Shown here one piece after another: positions 19,967 to 28,902 of a DNA stretch of 64,000 nucleotides. Numbering within the stretch: the first letter of the stretch is position 1; the number at the start of each line of letters is the position of its first letter. Origin of the DNA: VXPQ01 sp965232485 (GTDB lineage Bacteria; Bacteroidota; Rhodothermia; Rhodothermales; VXPQ01); assembly GCA_965232485.1 (NCBI GenBank), contig OZ246975.1, positions 558,001 through 622,000 on the forward strand. Direction: 5' to 3'. Below the pieces are notes generated by a model. It had not been told where the DNA came from and ran no database searches. It saw nothing but the letters and a program-made list of their open reading frames with translations. The translations under genes and the position numbers were made by a program.

Positions 19967-21400
19967 ATGCCTTCGGTCATGACATTTTACGCACTGGGCG
20001 TCAATTCTGCGTGCGCAGACGTGGACGTCCGCGGACCTTTCGCGGCGAATTGGAGAGAGGGGCGCAACGCGTACCGCAGCCTGTCCCTCGCGCCGGCTTC
20101 CGAACTCGTCCTGCTTTCCACGTGCAATCGCACGGAGGCCTATCTTTATGGGGTCGAGGACGACGTACGCGCCGTGCAGCAAGCGCTCGCGCGCCATGCA
20201 GGACGCCCCTGGCCGGAAGATAAGACTTTTCTCTATCGGGACGAAGACGCGATCCGGCATATTTTCGAAGTGGCCTCCGGCATGAAAGCCGGGGTGCTGG
20301 GCGAGGTCCACATTTATTTCCAACTCAAGGAAGCATACGCCGTCGCGGTGGAGGAGGAGTGCGTCGATACGACCATGCATCGCCTCTTGCATACGGCCTT
20401 CCGGACCGCCAAGCGGGTCATCAACGAAACGGAACTGTCGCGCAACAATACCTCCGTGCCGGCGCGGGTCGCAGAAATCGTCCAATCCCGGATGCAGCGC
20501 CCAACCCGAAAAGAAGGCCCCGCCTCGCCGAGCGTACTGATTGTCGGCGCGGGACGCATCGGGCAAGAAACAGGAGATGCGTTGCGGATGCTGGGGATCG
20601 AACGGCTTTCGTTTACAAACCGGACCGAGGAACGCGCTCGCAGCGCGGCCGAACGCCATCAGGCGAACTATGCGCCCTGGCGAGACCGCCATGCGACCGC
20701 CGCGCAATCGGATGCGGTTATCGTTGCGACGAAGGCAACGGAACCCGTATTGCAGCGGGAAGCATTTGCGCCGGAGGCAAGAGATGCGCCGTTGCTGCTG
20801 ATCGATATTTCCATGCCGCGCGGCGTGGACGAAAAGATTGCCGGGCTGCCCCATGTCGAACTCGTCACCATAGACCAGCTTGGCGAGGCCGACGCGAGAA
20901 CGAAGGAAACGATCCAGGCTTCGATGGATAAGGCCCGCGGCGTCGTGGACGAGATGCTCAGCGAATACGTTTCCTGGGTATTCCTGCATCAATCGCTGCA
21001 ACCCGCCATTCGGGCTATTGCGGAAACGTTCGAAACCATCCGGGCGAGCGAAGTAGACAAGTATCGGCAGCGCTTTTCGGAAGCGAACCAGGAACAACTG
21101 GACCAGCTCACCCGCTCGATCATACAGAAATTGCTGGCCGTGCCAGTGGTTCGGCTGAAAAGCGTCGATCCCGAACGCATCGATTTCTCCCATGGGGTGC
21201 GTTTGCTCCAGCACCTTTTCCTGCGGCAGGATTGCGACGACGAAGAGACGCCTGCGGCAGCGAACCAGTCCTGCCTGGATGCGCAGAACCCCGCCGCCTG
21301 CCCGGAAGACGCAACGCGCGGCGACCGTCTGCTTGAGGATATGGAGCGCTATTCCGAGGATGCGTTGCGGGACCCGGACGCCGTCCGTCATGCGCGGTAA
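19967..21400 (+). CDS. hemA: Glutamyl-tRNA reductase
   Basis: First committed enzyme of C5 tetrapyrrole synthesis: reduces Glu-tRNA to glutamate semialdehyde. The catalytic Cys53 is in LLSTCNRTEAY, the NADPH site is VLIVGAGRIGQETGDAL (about 190), and the dimerisation domain follows. The tRNA/substrate loop usually written SMVLGEPQILGQVKEAY is unusual here: GMKAGVLGEVHIYFQLKEAY keeps the GE and KEAY but changes the first positions and the GQ. The 477-residue length includes a Cys/Asp/Glu-rich C-terminal extension of about 60 residues after the conserved core. The stop overlaps hemC by 11 bases, so hemA-hemC-hemD are very likely one operon. Confidence 0.93.
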   Translation: MPSVMTFYALGVNSACADVDVRGPFAANWREGRNAYRSLSLAPASELVLLSTCNRTEAYLYGVEDDVRAVQQALARHAGRPWPEDKTFLYRDEDAIRHIFEVASGMKAGVLGEVHIYFQLKEAYAVAVEEECVDTTMHRLLHTAFRTAKRVINETELSRNNTSVPARVAEIVQSRMQRPTRKEGPASPSVLIVGAGRIGQETGDALRMLGIERLSFTNRTEERARSAAERHQANYAPWRDRHATAAQSDAVIVATKATEPVLQREAFAPEARDAPLLLIDISMPRGVDEKIAGLPHVELVTIDQLGEADARTKETIQASMDKARGVVDEMLSEYVSWVFLHQSLQPAIRAIAETFETIRASEVDKYRQRFSEANQEQLDQLTRSIIQKLLAVPVVRLKSVDPERIDFSHGVRLLQHLFLRQDCDDEETPAAANQSCLDAQNPAACPEDATRGDRLLEDMERYSEDALRDPDAVRHAR

Positions 21401-22361
21401 CCGCCTGGTTGCGCCTGTTCGTCATACCGCCCCCCTGACGATCGGAACGAGGAGCAGCCCCCTTGCGCGACGGCAGGCCGCCACGGTGCGGGACCGCTTG
21501 GCGGCGGAAGGACATCTTGCGGAACTACGCGAAATCACGACGACGGGCGACCGCATCCTCGACAAACCGCTTGCCCGCATAAACAGTCAGGCCCTATTTA
21601 CGAAGGAACTGGACGATGCGCTGCTCAGTGGAGCGATCGACCTGGCTGTGCACTCGCTGAAAGACTGGCCCACGGAAACCCCTCCGGGCCTGGTCGTAGG
21701 CGCGATAAGCCCGCGCGAAGACCCATCGGATGCGTTCGTTGGCCATCCGGGCTATTCGGGAGGACTCGCGGACTTGCCGGAAGGCGCCGCGCTGGCGACG
21801 TCCTCTCCGCGGAGACAAGCCCAACTGCTGGCCTGGCGTCCCGATTTGCGCATTGAGCCGGTGCGCGGCAACGTAGGCACCCGGCTGCGCAAACTGGCGG
21901 AGAGCGCATGGAGCGGCCTCATACTCGCCGCGGCCGGCCTGAAGCGGCTGAATATGGAAGAATGCATTACGGAGCGCATCCCCACAGATATCATGCTGCC
22001 CGCACCCGGACAGGGGGCCTTGGCGGTCGTTTGCACGGACCGGAACGAACGCATCCGGGCGCTGCTCCGGGAAACGGTGCACGACCCGCGTGCGGCGCGC
22101 GCAGTGCAGGCGGAGCGAGCCTTTCTGCACGAATTGCGGGGGGGATGCTCCATTCCCGTGGGCGCATGGGGGCGCCTTCGGGGAGAACGACTCGCGTTGG
22201 ACGGATGCATCGCTTCGCTGGACGGCAGGCGATTATGCCGGGCGCAACGAACGGGCCCCGCCTCCGAAAGCCGAACCCTCGGCGAAGCGCTGGCCCGCGA
22301 TCTGCTTGCGCAAGGGGGACGAGAGATTCTGAAAGAACTTCGTACTCCGCACGAGCGATGA
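21390..22361 (+). CDS. hemC: Porphobilinogen deaminase (hydroxymethylbilane synthase)
   Basis: Joins four porphobilinogen units into hydroxymethylbilane. The 323-residue product has IGTRSSPLARRQA near the N-terminus, HSLKDWPTETPPGL, ATSSPRRQAQLL, RGNVGTRLRKL and the cofactor-carrying Cys253 in ELRGGCSIPVGAW. The start ATG at 21390 lies within the last codons of hemA; earlier in-frame ATGs are inside hemA and out of line with the family. Its stop shares ATGA with hemD. All family hallmarks are intact. Confidence 0.96.
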   Translation: MRGNRLVAPVRHTAPLTIGTRSSPLARRQAATVRDRLAAEGHLAELREITTTGDRILDKPLARINSQALFTKELDDALLSGAIDLAVHSLKDWPTETPPGLVVGAISPREDPSDAFVGHPGYSGGLADLPEGAALATSSPRRQAQLLAWRPDLRIEPVRGNVGTRLRKLAESAWSGLILAAAGLKRLNMEECITERIPTDIMLPAPGQGALAVVCTDRNERIRALLRETVHDPRAARAVQAERAFLHELRGGCSIPVGAWGRLRGERLALDGCIASLDGRRLCRAQRTGPASESRTLGEALARDLLAQGGREILKELRTPHER

Positions 22362-23119
22362 AAAGCAGGGCGCTCTTGCTGCGTTCCGGGGATACGTCTA
22401 CGGAAACCCCGCTTGGCCAGGAAGCATCCTGCCCCTGGGAAAAAACGCTCCGGGCCGCCGGGTTCGAAGCTGTGACGCACCCGGCGCTGGATTTCGAGTA
22501 CGAAGCCCCCGAAGCGTTGCGCCGCCTTGCAAGCCCTCTGGATCGGTACGCAGGATGGATTTTCACCAGCCCACGCGCGGCGGAAGCGTTCGGCAGGGCT
22601 TTTTCCGCAACCGAACCCGGCGATGCGGCGCAACGCGCCGCGCGGGCGCGCAAAAAGGTGTTTGCGGTAGGGCCGCGCACCGCCGCCGCCCTGCGTTCGC
22701 TCGGATACGAGCCGGAAGGGGAGGAGGCCGGTTCGGCGGAGCAACTGGCAAGGCATATCCTGAAACAACGCGCATGCGGCCCGTTGCTTTTTTTATGTGG
22801 AGATCGAAGGCGAGACGCCTTGCCCGCAATCTTGCGCGAGGCAGGAATCTGCACGGAAGAAATTGTGGCCTATCGCACCCGCTTGCGTACGCTGCGCGCA
22901 TGGCCCAGCAACGCAAAGCCGGACTGGATCGTGTTTTTCAGTCCTTCCGGCCTTGAGGCGATGCTTCAGTCCCCCGGGTTATCCATGGAGGGCCTGTCTA
23001 TCGCCGCAATCGGCTCCGTAACGGCCCAGGCGATCCGCGCCCGCGGCTTCGAAGTCCGCGCCGTCGCCGAAGAACCCACGCCAGAGGCTTTGGCGCAGGC
23101 CCTGCGCGCGGCGCGTTAG
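22358..23119 (+). CDS. hemD: Uroporphyrinogen-III synthase
   Basis: A 253-residue member of the poorly conserved HemD family, which closes and inverts ring D of hydroxymethylbilane. Seen: WIFTSPRAAEAFGRAF (about 65-80), VFAVGPRTAAALRSLGYEPE, PLLFLCGDRRRDALPAIL and, near the end, DWIVFFSPSGLEAML and IAAIGSVTAQAIRARGFEV. These are the usual two-lobe landmarks. Its position directly after hemC with a 4-base ATGA overlap strongly supports the call. The stop overlaps the convergent thiE stop by four bases. Confidence 0.92.
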   Translation: MKSRALLLRSGDTSTETPLGQEASCPWEKTLRAAGFEAVTHPALDFEYEAPEALRRLASPLDRYAGWIFTSPRAAEAFGRAFSATEPGDAAQRAARARKKVFAVGPRTAAALRSLGYEPEGEEAGSAEQLARHILKQRACGPLLFLCGDRRRDALPAILREAGICTEEIVAYRTRLRTLRAWPSNAKPDWIVFFSPSGLEAMLQSPGLSMEGLSIAAIGSVTAQAIRARGFEVRAVAEEPTPEALAQALRAAR

Positions 23120-23757
23120 CCGCCTTCTCCCGCAAGGCGCAAGGCCTTGCGGAAAGCGCGGGCCGCCCGGGCGGGATCGTCTGCCGTCGTCACCCCCGTC
23201 ATCACCGCAACGCCATGCGCGCCGGCGTCCAGAACGGATTCGACCCGATCCACAGAAATCCCCCCAATAGCCACGATCGGGATGCGCGCCGCCGCGCAAA
23301 CGCGCGCCAGATTCGTCAACCCTTTCACGGAAACCGCCTGCTCCTTGCTCGCCGCAGAAAACACTGGGCCGAACCCCACATAGTCGGCGCCGGCTTCCTG
23401 CATCGCCAGCGCCTCCTCGAGCGTCGTGGCCGTGCCGCCTATGACGGCGCCGGGGCCGAGCAGGCGGCGAGCGTCCCGGACAGGCACATCCTGCTGCCCG
23501 AGATGTACGCCGTCGGCGCGGCAAGCAAGCGCCATGTCAACATAATCGTTGACAATGCACGGCGCGCCCTGCGCCCGACACGCGGCGACAACCTGCCTCG
23601 CCTCGTCCAGCATGGCGCGCGCATCGCCTGTTTTTTGCCGAAACTGGATGGTGTCGGCGCCGCCCTCCGTAGCGAGGCGGGCCAGCTCCGCATGACGGAA
23701 ACGTTGCTGGAAGCGCCGGTCCGTCAGCACATGAAATCGTCCGATACGCTTGCTCAT
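23116..23757 (-). CDS. thiE: Thiamine phosphate synthase
   Basis: Couples the pyrimidine and thiazole halves of thiamine to give thiamine monophosphate. The 213-residue TIM barrel shows HVLTDRRF, DTIQFRQK, CIVNDYVDMALACRADGVHLGQQDVP (about 67-92, the phosphate-binding and catalytic part), GADYVGFGPVFSAASK and PIVAIGGISVDRV. No TPP-riboswitch-like sequence is seen in the short gap before it, and no other thi gene is adjacent, so the gene stands alone, convergent with hemD. Confidence 0.94.
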   Translation of the reverse strand: MSKRIGRFHVLTDRRFQQRFRHAELARLATEGGADTIQFRQKTGDARAMLDEARQVVAACRAQGAPCIVNDYVDMALACRADGVHLGQQDVPVRDARRLLGPGAVIGGTATTLEEALAMQEAGADYVGFGPVFSAASKEQAVSVKGLTNLARVCAAARIPIVAIGGISVDRVESVLDAGAHGVAVMTGVTTADDPARAARAFRKALRLAGEGG

Positions 23758-23784
23758 ACTTGCTCATAGGGCCTTCAGGCCTCT

Positions 23785-24849
23785 TCAAAACCCGCCCTCA
23801 GAATCCGCTCCGGGCAATTGGTTCGCTCCGGGAAGGCAGGCGAACGCGCGCGGAACGGGGAGGTCCATCATGGTTTTGAGTCCCGGCGAGGCGCGCAGGA
23901 CCAGCGGGATCGCATTGACCAGCGCAGCCACCGTGGCCGTATCCCCGAATATGCCCCCGCGAATCACGAGATCGACCGGCGGATCGCCCGCCACGCGCAC
24001 GGCGTCCCGGGGATTTTCTGCGCCGACGAACATTTTCAGGTCCAGGGAGAGCAAAGGACGCTCCGCTACATAACCCGTGATGGCGTGATGGATTCCCGCC
24101 ACGCGCCCCGGCCCCACGGTCAGGAACGGGGTGGTTATTTCCCGATCCGCCAGCACCGGGTCCAGGCGCTCGTCCACATGATCCAGCGACCAGCCAAGCC
24201 CCTTCGCTACGAAAAGCAGCGATTCGCGCAGTCCGATATGCCCGAACATCCCCGTGGCCTTTTTTTCTTCGAATGCCGCCGCGGAGAGCCCGGCGCCCAC
24301 CTTGACCTGAAGCGGGCGGCGACGTTTTCCGGCGTCCACCACGCGTGCGGCATGCACCTCCGAAACATCGCAGCAAACGCCGGTGGCCATCAGCGCCAGC
24401 GTATCCATGGCGTAGCCGGGGTTCACGCCCGCGCCCACGACCGCCACGCCATGGGTCACGGCTTCCTCGTGCAAACGCCGGCTGATTTCGGGATGCCGAT
24501 CATAGGGGAAAGCCAGCTCCTCCGTTGAAGAAATCACGGGCACGCCCGCCCGAATGCATTCCTCAAGCTGTCCGTGCATGCGATCCAGAAACGACGAGGT
24601 GGCGTGCAACGCCACATCGGGTTTGAGCTCGGTCAGCGCGGCGGACGCATCCTCCCGAACCACCACGCCGGTGGCGGGAACGCCGTCTCCCAGCAATTCC
24701 GCCACGTCGCGGCCTACTTTCTCTGGGTCTACGTCTACGGCGCCGACCAGCGCCAACTGGCCCGTACCCTGTTTGGCCAGAATCGTTCGAATGCACGCCA
24801 GCCCGATGGGGCCAACGCCGTATTGAAGAATGCGTATGGAGGAGGACAT
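23785..24849 (-). CDS. 2,4-diaminopentanoate dehydrogenase-like protein (DapB-fold)
   Basis: A 354-residue NAD(P)-dependent reductase. The N-terminus is a Rossmann fold (IRILQYGVGPIGLACIRTIL), followed by VGAVDVDPEKVGRDVAEL, HATSSFLDRMHGQLEECI and GVNPGYAMDTLALMATGVC. The last three are typical of the 2,4-diaminopentanoate dehydrogenase and dihydrodipicolinate reductase-related group, not of true DapB, which is shorter and has a different catalytic motif. Known relatives deaminate 2,4-diaminopentanoate in clostridial ornithine fermentation; whether this one does is uncertain. MSSSIRILQ is preferred over an ATG four codons earlier. pruA lies upstream in the same direction, which may hint at ornithine or proline catabolism. 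Confidence 0.75.
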   Translation of the reverse strand: MSSSIRILQYGVGPIGLACIRTILAKQGTGQLALVGAVDVDPEKVGRDVAELLGDGVPATGVVVREDASAALTELKPDVALHATSSFLDRMHGQLEECIRAGVPVISSTEELAFPYDRHPEISRRLHEEAVTHGVAVVGAGVNPGYAMDTLALMATGVCCDVSEVHAARVVDAGKRRRPLQVKVGAGLSAAAFEEKKATGMFGHIGLRESLLFVAKGLGWSLDHVDERLDPVLADREITTPFLTVGPGRVAGIHHAITGYVAERPLLSLDLKMFVGAENPRDAVRVAGDPPVDLVIRGGIFGDTATVAALVNAIPLVLRASPGLKTMMDLPVPRAFACLPGANQLPGADSEGGF

Positions 24850-24866
24850 AGGGCGCAGCAAGTGGA

Positions 24867-24883
24867 GTTAATCAGAGTATCCT
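24867..24883 (+). repeat. Short copy of dispersed repeat end
   Basis: The sequence gttaatcagagtatccttg between pruA and the dehydrogenase gene matches the conserved end of the type A repeat. No similarity to the rest of the element was found next to it. It lies 17 bases upstream of the dehydrogenase ATG but points the opposite way to the copies before pepF and scpA. Confidence 0.6.
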
Positions 24884-24984
24884 TGCGAGGCATTGTGCTA
24901 CATTGTGCATACGATGTATGGACATTATGTTGCAAATGTATTATGCGGCGGCGCGTTTTTCAGGAAACGAGCGCCGCGTTCCGG

Positions 24985-26610
24985 CTACCCCATGAAGGGA
25001 TAGGCAAAGTGGGTCGGCGGCGCCAGATTCTCCTTGATCGTTCGGGCGGATATCCAGCGCGTCAGGTTCAGCGACGAGCCAGCCTTGTCGTTGGTGCCCG
25101 ACTTCCGCGCGCCGCCGAAGGGTTGCTGGCCGACCACGGCTCCGGTCGGCTTGTCGTTTATATAGAAATTTCCGGCGTTGTCGAGAAGCCGATCCGAGGT
25201 CTTTCGAATAGCTTCCCGATCCGTCGCGAAAATAGCGCCGGTCAAGGCGTACGGGGAGGCGCTGTCCAGCATATCCAGCATTTCCTCGTACCGGGCGTCC
25301 TCGTACGCAAACACCGAAACGACCGGGCCGAATATCTCTTCCCGCATGGTTTCGTGCAAGGGATCGCGGACCCGAAACACGGACGGGGCGATGAAATACC
25401 CTTCTTCGTCGGAGTACGTCCCGCCATGCACCAGGTCCGTGTCCGGATCGGCGAGCGCCCGGTCGATGTAGCCCGTAATGCGTCGAAACGCCGCCCGGTC
25501 GATCACCGCATTCACGAAATTCGCAAAGTCCTCGACGGGGCCTGTCTTCACCTCGTCGAGTTGTTGGGTCAAGGCTTGCTCGATGGCGGGCCAGCGCGAG
25601 GCGGGCAGGTAGACGCGCGACGCCGCAGAGCATTTCTGCCCCTGGTATTCGAAACCGCCGCGCACAATGGCCGTGGCCACCTCAAGGGGCGGCGCGGAAG
25701 GATGCGCCACTACGAAATCCTTGCCTCCGGTTTCGCCCACGATGCGCGGGTAAGCGCGGTATCGATCAATGTGCTCGCCAATCGCGCGCCACATATACTG
25801 AAACGTCTTCGTGGAGCCGGTAAAATGCAGCCCGGCCAAATGCTCGGAAGTCAACATCGGAGCGCCTGCCTCGGGGCCCTCGCCGGGAAGCAGGTTGATC
25901 ACGCCCGGAGGCAATCCCGCCTCTTCGAGCAAGCGATACGTATGCCAGGCCGACAGGAGGGCGGTCGTGGCCGGTTTCCAGAGCGCCGCATTGCCCATCA
26001 GAACGGGCGCCGTAACCAGATTGGCCTGGATCGCCGTAAAGTTGAACGGGGTGATCGCAGCCACGAACCCTTCCAGCGCCCGGTACTCCATGCGATTCCG
26101 AACCCCCTCCGAAGAAAGAGGCTGATCGGCCACGATGCGCTCCGCGTACGCCGCATTGAACCGCCAGAAATCGATCGTTTCGCAAGCCGCATCGATTTCC
26201 GCCTGAAACACATTCTTGCTCTGCCCCAGCATAGTGGCGACGTTCAGCGTATCTCGCCAGGGACCGGAAAGCAAGTCGGCGGCCTTCCTGAATATCCCCA
26301 AACGCTCCGGCCATGGCGTACGCATCCATTCCTCCCGAGCCTTCAACGCGCAGCGTATGGCTTCCGCCACCTCGTCCGGACCACAACAATGCGCGACAGC
26401 AAGAAGCGCGCGATGGTCATGGGGCGCCCGGATTTCCACAGTTTTGCCCGTGCGCACTTCGCGTCCGCCAATGATTGCGGGAATCTCTATCGTTTCGCCC
26501 CGGAGCGCTTCCAGTTTTTTCCGAAGGCGACGGCGCTCCCCGGAACCGGGCGCATAATCGAGCACGGGCTCGTTGCAGGGCAATGGAATCTCCGACAGGT
26601 TCGCGTTCGT
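24985..26610 (-). CDS. pruA: 1-pyrroline-5-carboxylate (glutamate semialdehyde) dehydrogenase
   Basis: Oxidises glutamate semialdehyde to glutamate in proline and arginine/ornithine breakdown. The 541-residue enzyme is of the stand-alone group: ITPFNFTAIQANL, the glutamate motif GETGGKDFVVAHPSA and catalytic Cys327 in FEYQGQKCSAASRVYLP, then DKPTGAVVGQQPFGGARKSGTNDKAG. The start is set at a GTG (VTNANLSEIPLPCNEP) because a good GGAGG sits seven bases before it; an ATG 21 codons upstream lacks such a site and adds non-family residues. No PutA proline dehydrogenase is visible. It is divergent from the LolC/E-type gene. Confidence 0.95.
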   Translation of the reverse strand, partial: TNANLSEIPLPCNEPVLDYAPGSGERRRLRKKLEALRGETIEIPAIIGGREVRTGKTVEIRAPHDHRALLAVAHCCGPDEVAEAIRCALKAREEWMRTPWPERLGIFRKAADLLSGPWRDTLNVATMLGQSKNVFQAEIDAACETIDFWRFNAAYAERIVADQPLSSEGVRNRMEYRALEGFVAAITPFNFTAIQANLVTAPVLMGNAALWKPATTALLSAWHTYRLLEEAGLPPGVINLLPGEGPEAGAPMLTSEHLAGLHFTGSTKTFQYMWRAIGEHIDRYRAYPRIVGETGGKDFVVAHPSAPPLEVATAIVRGGFEYQGQKCSAASRVYLPASRWPAIEQALTQQLDEVKTGPVEDFANFVNAVIDRAAFRRITGYIDRALADPDTDLVHGGTYSDEEGYFIAPSVFRVRDPLHETMREEIFGPVVSVFAYEDARYEEMLDMLDSASPYALTGAIFATDREAIRKTSDRLLDNAGNFYINDKPTGAVVGQQPFGGARKSGTNDKAGSSLNLTRWISARTIKENLAPPTHFAYPFMG

Positions 26611-26829
26611 CACAGGAAAGCCTCCATATACGGGATGTAAAGGGACGCGGCGAATGATTTCTGCGGATAACATACCCGCAGACGGCCCGCATGTTTTGCC
26701 GCGAGGCGGGTAGGCGTTTCGATTTTATCCGAAAAAGCGACGCGGGCCTGTCGAGAACCGGCAGGCGCCCTCGCGGGTATCAAATGATTCCCGATCGTAT
26801 GCAATACGTTAGGCGCCCGCGCCGCACTT

Positions 26830-28086
26830 ATGCCTTCCCGTTTCGAACGTTTCATGGCGATGCGCTATCTCCGGTCCGCGCGCGGACAAGAGGAAGGAAG
26901 CCGCTTTGTCCGGTTTATCGCCTGGATCGCCGTGGCGGGGGTGGCCCTGGGCACGGCGGCGTTGCTGCTGGCGCTTTCGGTCGTTCGGGGATTCGGCAAT
27001 GAAATCGAAGCCAAAATCACCGGATTCGGGGCGCATGTGCAGGTGGAAACCTTTCGGGACGCGCCCATTGGCCAGGCAACGGCCATTCGGGATACGCTGG
27101 CCTCCATGGAAGGGGTCGCGGAGGCGGCTGTCGTCGTGCAGGAATTGGCCCTGCTTCGCAAGTCCCGGGAGCATATCGAGGGCGTAGCGATCCGGGGCAC
27201 GGCAAAGCCGCCCTCCTGGTTTCTGGGGCAAATGGTGGAAGGCGCTTTCGACACGTCGCCAGACGGCGACGGACGCGCAGGCCTCGTCGTTGGCAAGGAA
27301 CTGGCCGATTTGCTTCAGGTGCAACCGGGAGATGCGGTGACTTCTTTTTCCATGCGCGCCCCGCCCGCAGGAGAGGTTCCCGTCATCGCAGGGCTGGCGG
27401 CGCCCCGCGCAACGACCTTCCGCGTCGCAGGCGTCTACGAAACATCCCTGGCCCATTTCGACGAGCTGTACGTCTTTACCTCCCTCGACGCCGCCCGCGC
27501 CTTGCTTGCCTACGGTCCGGATCAGGCAACCCGCTTCGACGTAACGCTTGCCGAGCCGGGCAAGGCGCGAGAAGCCGCCGAAACGATAGAAAACCGCCTG
27601 GAATTCCCCCTCATGGCGCGCAGCATCTACGACGTATATGGCGGCCTCTTTGCCTGGATCAATTTGCAACGAAGCGTTATCCCTTTGGTGATCAGCATTA
27701 TCGTCATGGTGGCGGCGTTCAACATCGTCGGTACGCTCCTGATGACCATTCTCGAAAAAACGCGGGAAATCGGCGTCCTGAAAAGCATGGGCGCTTCCAT
27801 GCGATCCATCCGAAAACAATTCATATGGTCCGGCCTGCTGATCGGCGCAGTGGGCGTCGCTACAGGAGAAGGCCTGGCCCTAAGCCTGGTGCTGTTGCAG
27901 GATAAATACGGCCTTGTTTCGTTGCCGCAAGAGGCGTACTACCTGACGACGGCGCCGGTGGCCTTGCATGGTTTCGATTTCCTGCTCGCCGGCGTACTCG
28001 CCATGGCGCTGTGCGCACTGGCTGCGTATGCGCCGGCGCGCGCGGCGTCGCGCGTCGAGGCCATTCGCGCCATCCGGTTCCGCTAA
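26830..28086 (+). CDS. LolC/LolE-type ABC transporter permease
   Basis: A 418-residue FtsX/MacB-like permease: one membrane helix after a short basic start (about 29-52), a large periplasmic domain (to about 280) and three C-terminal helices (about 286-312, 330-355, 372-398). The core NIVGTLLMTILEKTREIGVLKSMGAS is the FtsX signature loop that meets the ATPase. Family members extract lipoproteins for delivery to the outer membrane (LolCDE). The partner ATPase LolD is not adjacent. The stop touches the next possible start as TAATG. The gap to the divergent pruA is about 219 bases, with no gene seen. Confidence 0.88.
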   Translation: MPSRFERFMAMRYLRSARGQEEGSRFVRFIAWIAVAGVALGTAALLLALSVVRGFGNEIEAKITGFGAHVQVETFRDAPIGQATAIRDTLASMEGVAEAAVVVQELALLRKSREHIEGVAIRGTAKPPSWFLGQMVEGAFDTSPDGDGRAGLVVGKELADLLQVQPGDAVTSFSMRAPPAGEVPVIAGLAAPRATTFRVAGVYETSLAHFDELYVFTSLDAARALLAYGPDQATRFDVTLAEPGKAREAAETIENRLEFPLMARSIYDVYGGLFAWINLQRSVIPLVISIIVMVAAFNIVGTLLMTILEKTREIGVLKSMGASMRSIRKQFIWSGLLIGAVGVATGEGLALSLVLLQDKYGLVSLPQEAYYLTTAPVALHGFDFLLAGVLAMALCALAAYAPARAASRVEAIRAIRFR

Positions 28087-28087
28087 T

Positions 28088-28127
28088 GGATACATTGATC
28101 AAAACCACCTCCTCAGCGCGTCGCCAG
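28088..28127 (-). repeat. Partial copy of dispersed repeat type B
   Basis: ggatacattgatcaaaaccacc followed by ctcagcgcgtcgc resembles the reverse complement of the end of the right type B copy near 9 kb (ggatactctgatcaaaaccac ... ctcagcacgtcgc). It lies between the permease stop and the moaD start, and reads through in the moaD frame as an optional N-terminal extension. Confidence 0.5.
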
Positions 28128-28130
28128 ACA

Positions 28131-28400
28131 ATGAAAAATCAGAAACCGCACCATGTGGACGTGCTGTTTTTCAGCGTGCTTCGGGAACGCGCAGGGGTCG
28201 CTTCGACTACTTTGCCGCTCAATCCCGGGGAAACCGTATCCGCCGCCCGATTGCTCGAACGCCTGACTGCGGCGCACCCCGCCATACGCCCCCTGCTTCC
28301 CCATGTGCGCATCGCAGTCAATCGGAAATACGCATCCGGGGAGCATATCGTACGGGCGGGGGACGAAGTGGCTCTTATTACGCCCGTCAGCGGAGGATGA
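28131..28400 (+). CDS. moaD: Molybdopterin synthase sulfur carrier subunit
   Basis: An 89-residue ubiquitin-fold protein ending in the diagnostic Gly-Gly (TPVSGG), whose terminal carboxyl is thiolated to donate sulfur to precursor Z. The VDVLFFSVLRERAG start and VALITPVSGG end are typical MoaD. moaE follows at once. The start MKNQKPHHVDVLFF is chosen; an ATG at 28086, which forms TAATG with the permease stop, would add 15 residues (MDTLIKTTSSARRQT) that come from a dispersed repeat and have no family match. Confidence 0.9.
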   Translation: MKNQKPHHVDVLFFSVLRERAGVASTTLPLNPGETVSAARLLERLTAAHPAIRPLLPHVRIAVNRKYASGEHIVRAGDEVALITPVSGG

Positions 28401-28401
28401 A

Positions 28402-28902
28402 ATGACGGAAACGCCGAACGCCGCCGCCCGGGCAGACATACGGGTAGACATTCTGAAAACGCCGCTCCGCCTTGAAGCGGTCGAAGAATTTCTGCGGGCA
28501 GAGGAGGCGGGCGGAATCGGTATCTTCCTCGGAACGACGCGCAGGTGGACGAGAACCGATCCGAACAGCGATCGACGAGAAACGAAACGACTTGAATACG
28601 AATGCTATGAACCCATGGCGCTCAAGGAAATGCTTCAGATTGCCGAAGAAGCGTTTCGCCGTTGGTCCCTGCGCCGGGCTTGTCTGTTGCACCGCATTGG
28701 AGAGGTGCCCGCGCAAGAAACGAGCGTGATCGTCGGCGTAGCCGCACCGCACCGCGCAGAGGCCTTTGCCGCCTGCCGCTATCTGATCGACACGCTCAAA
28801 AGCCGCGCGCCCATCTGGAAGAAGGAACACTTCGCCGACGGAAACTCCGAGTGGGCAGAAGGGCGTTTTGCCCCCGATGGCGTCAATCCGCCCAGGGAAT
28901 AG
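28402..28902 (+). CDS. moaE: Molybdopterin synthase catalytic subunit
   Basis: A 166-residue large subunit of molybdopterin synthase, which inserts two sulfurs from MoaD into precursor Z. Recognisable segments are GGIGIFLGTTRR, LEYECYEPMALKEM, HRIGEVPAQETSVIVGVAAPHR and FAACRYLIDTLKSRAPIWKKEHF with the catalytic lysine pair. The ATG has a GGAGG five bases upstream, inside the last codons of moaD, indicating translational coupling. The rest of the molybdenum cofactor pathway is not in view. The last 20 bases overlap the 3' end of convergent purC. Confidence 0.94.
   Translation: MTETPNAAARADIRVDILKTPLRLEAVEEFLRAEEAGGIGIFLGTTRRWTRTDPNSDRRETKRLEYECYEPMALKEMLQIAEEAFRRWSLRRACLLHRIGEVPAQETSVIVGVAAPHRAEAFAACRYLIDTLKSRAPIWKKEHFADGNSEWAEGRFAPDGVNPPRE

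Noticed and set aside
23758..23784. A TPP riboswitch upstream of thiE
   Set aside because: Only a 27-base gap separates it from the next gene and no CUGAGA-like or thi-box sequence is present.
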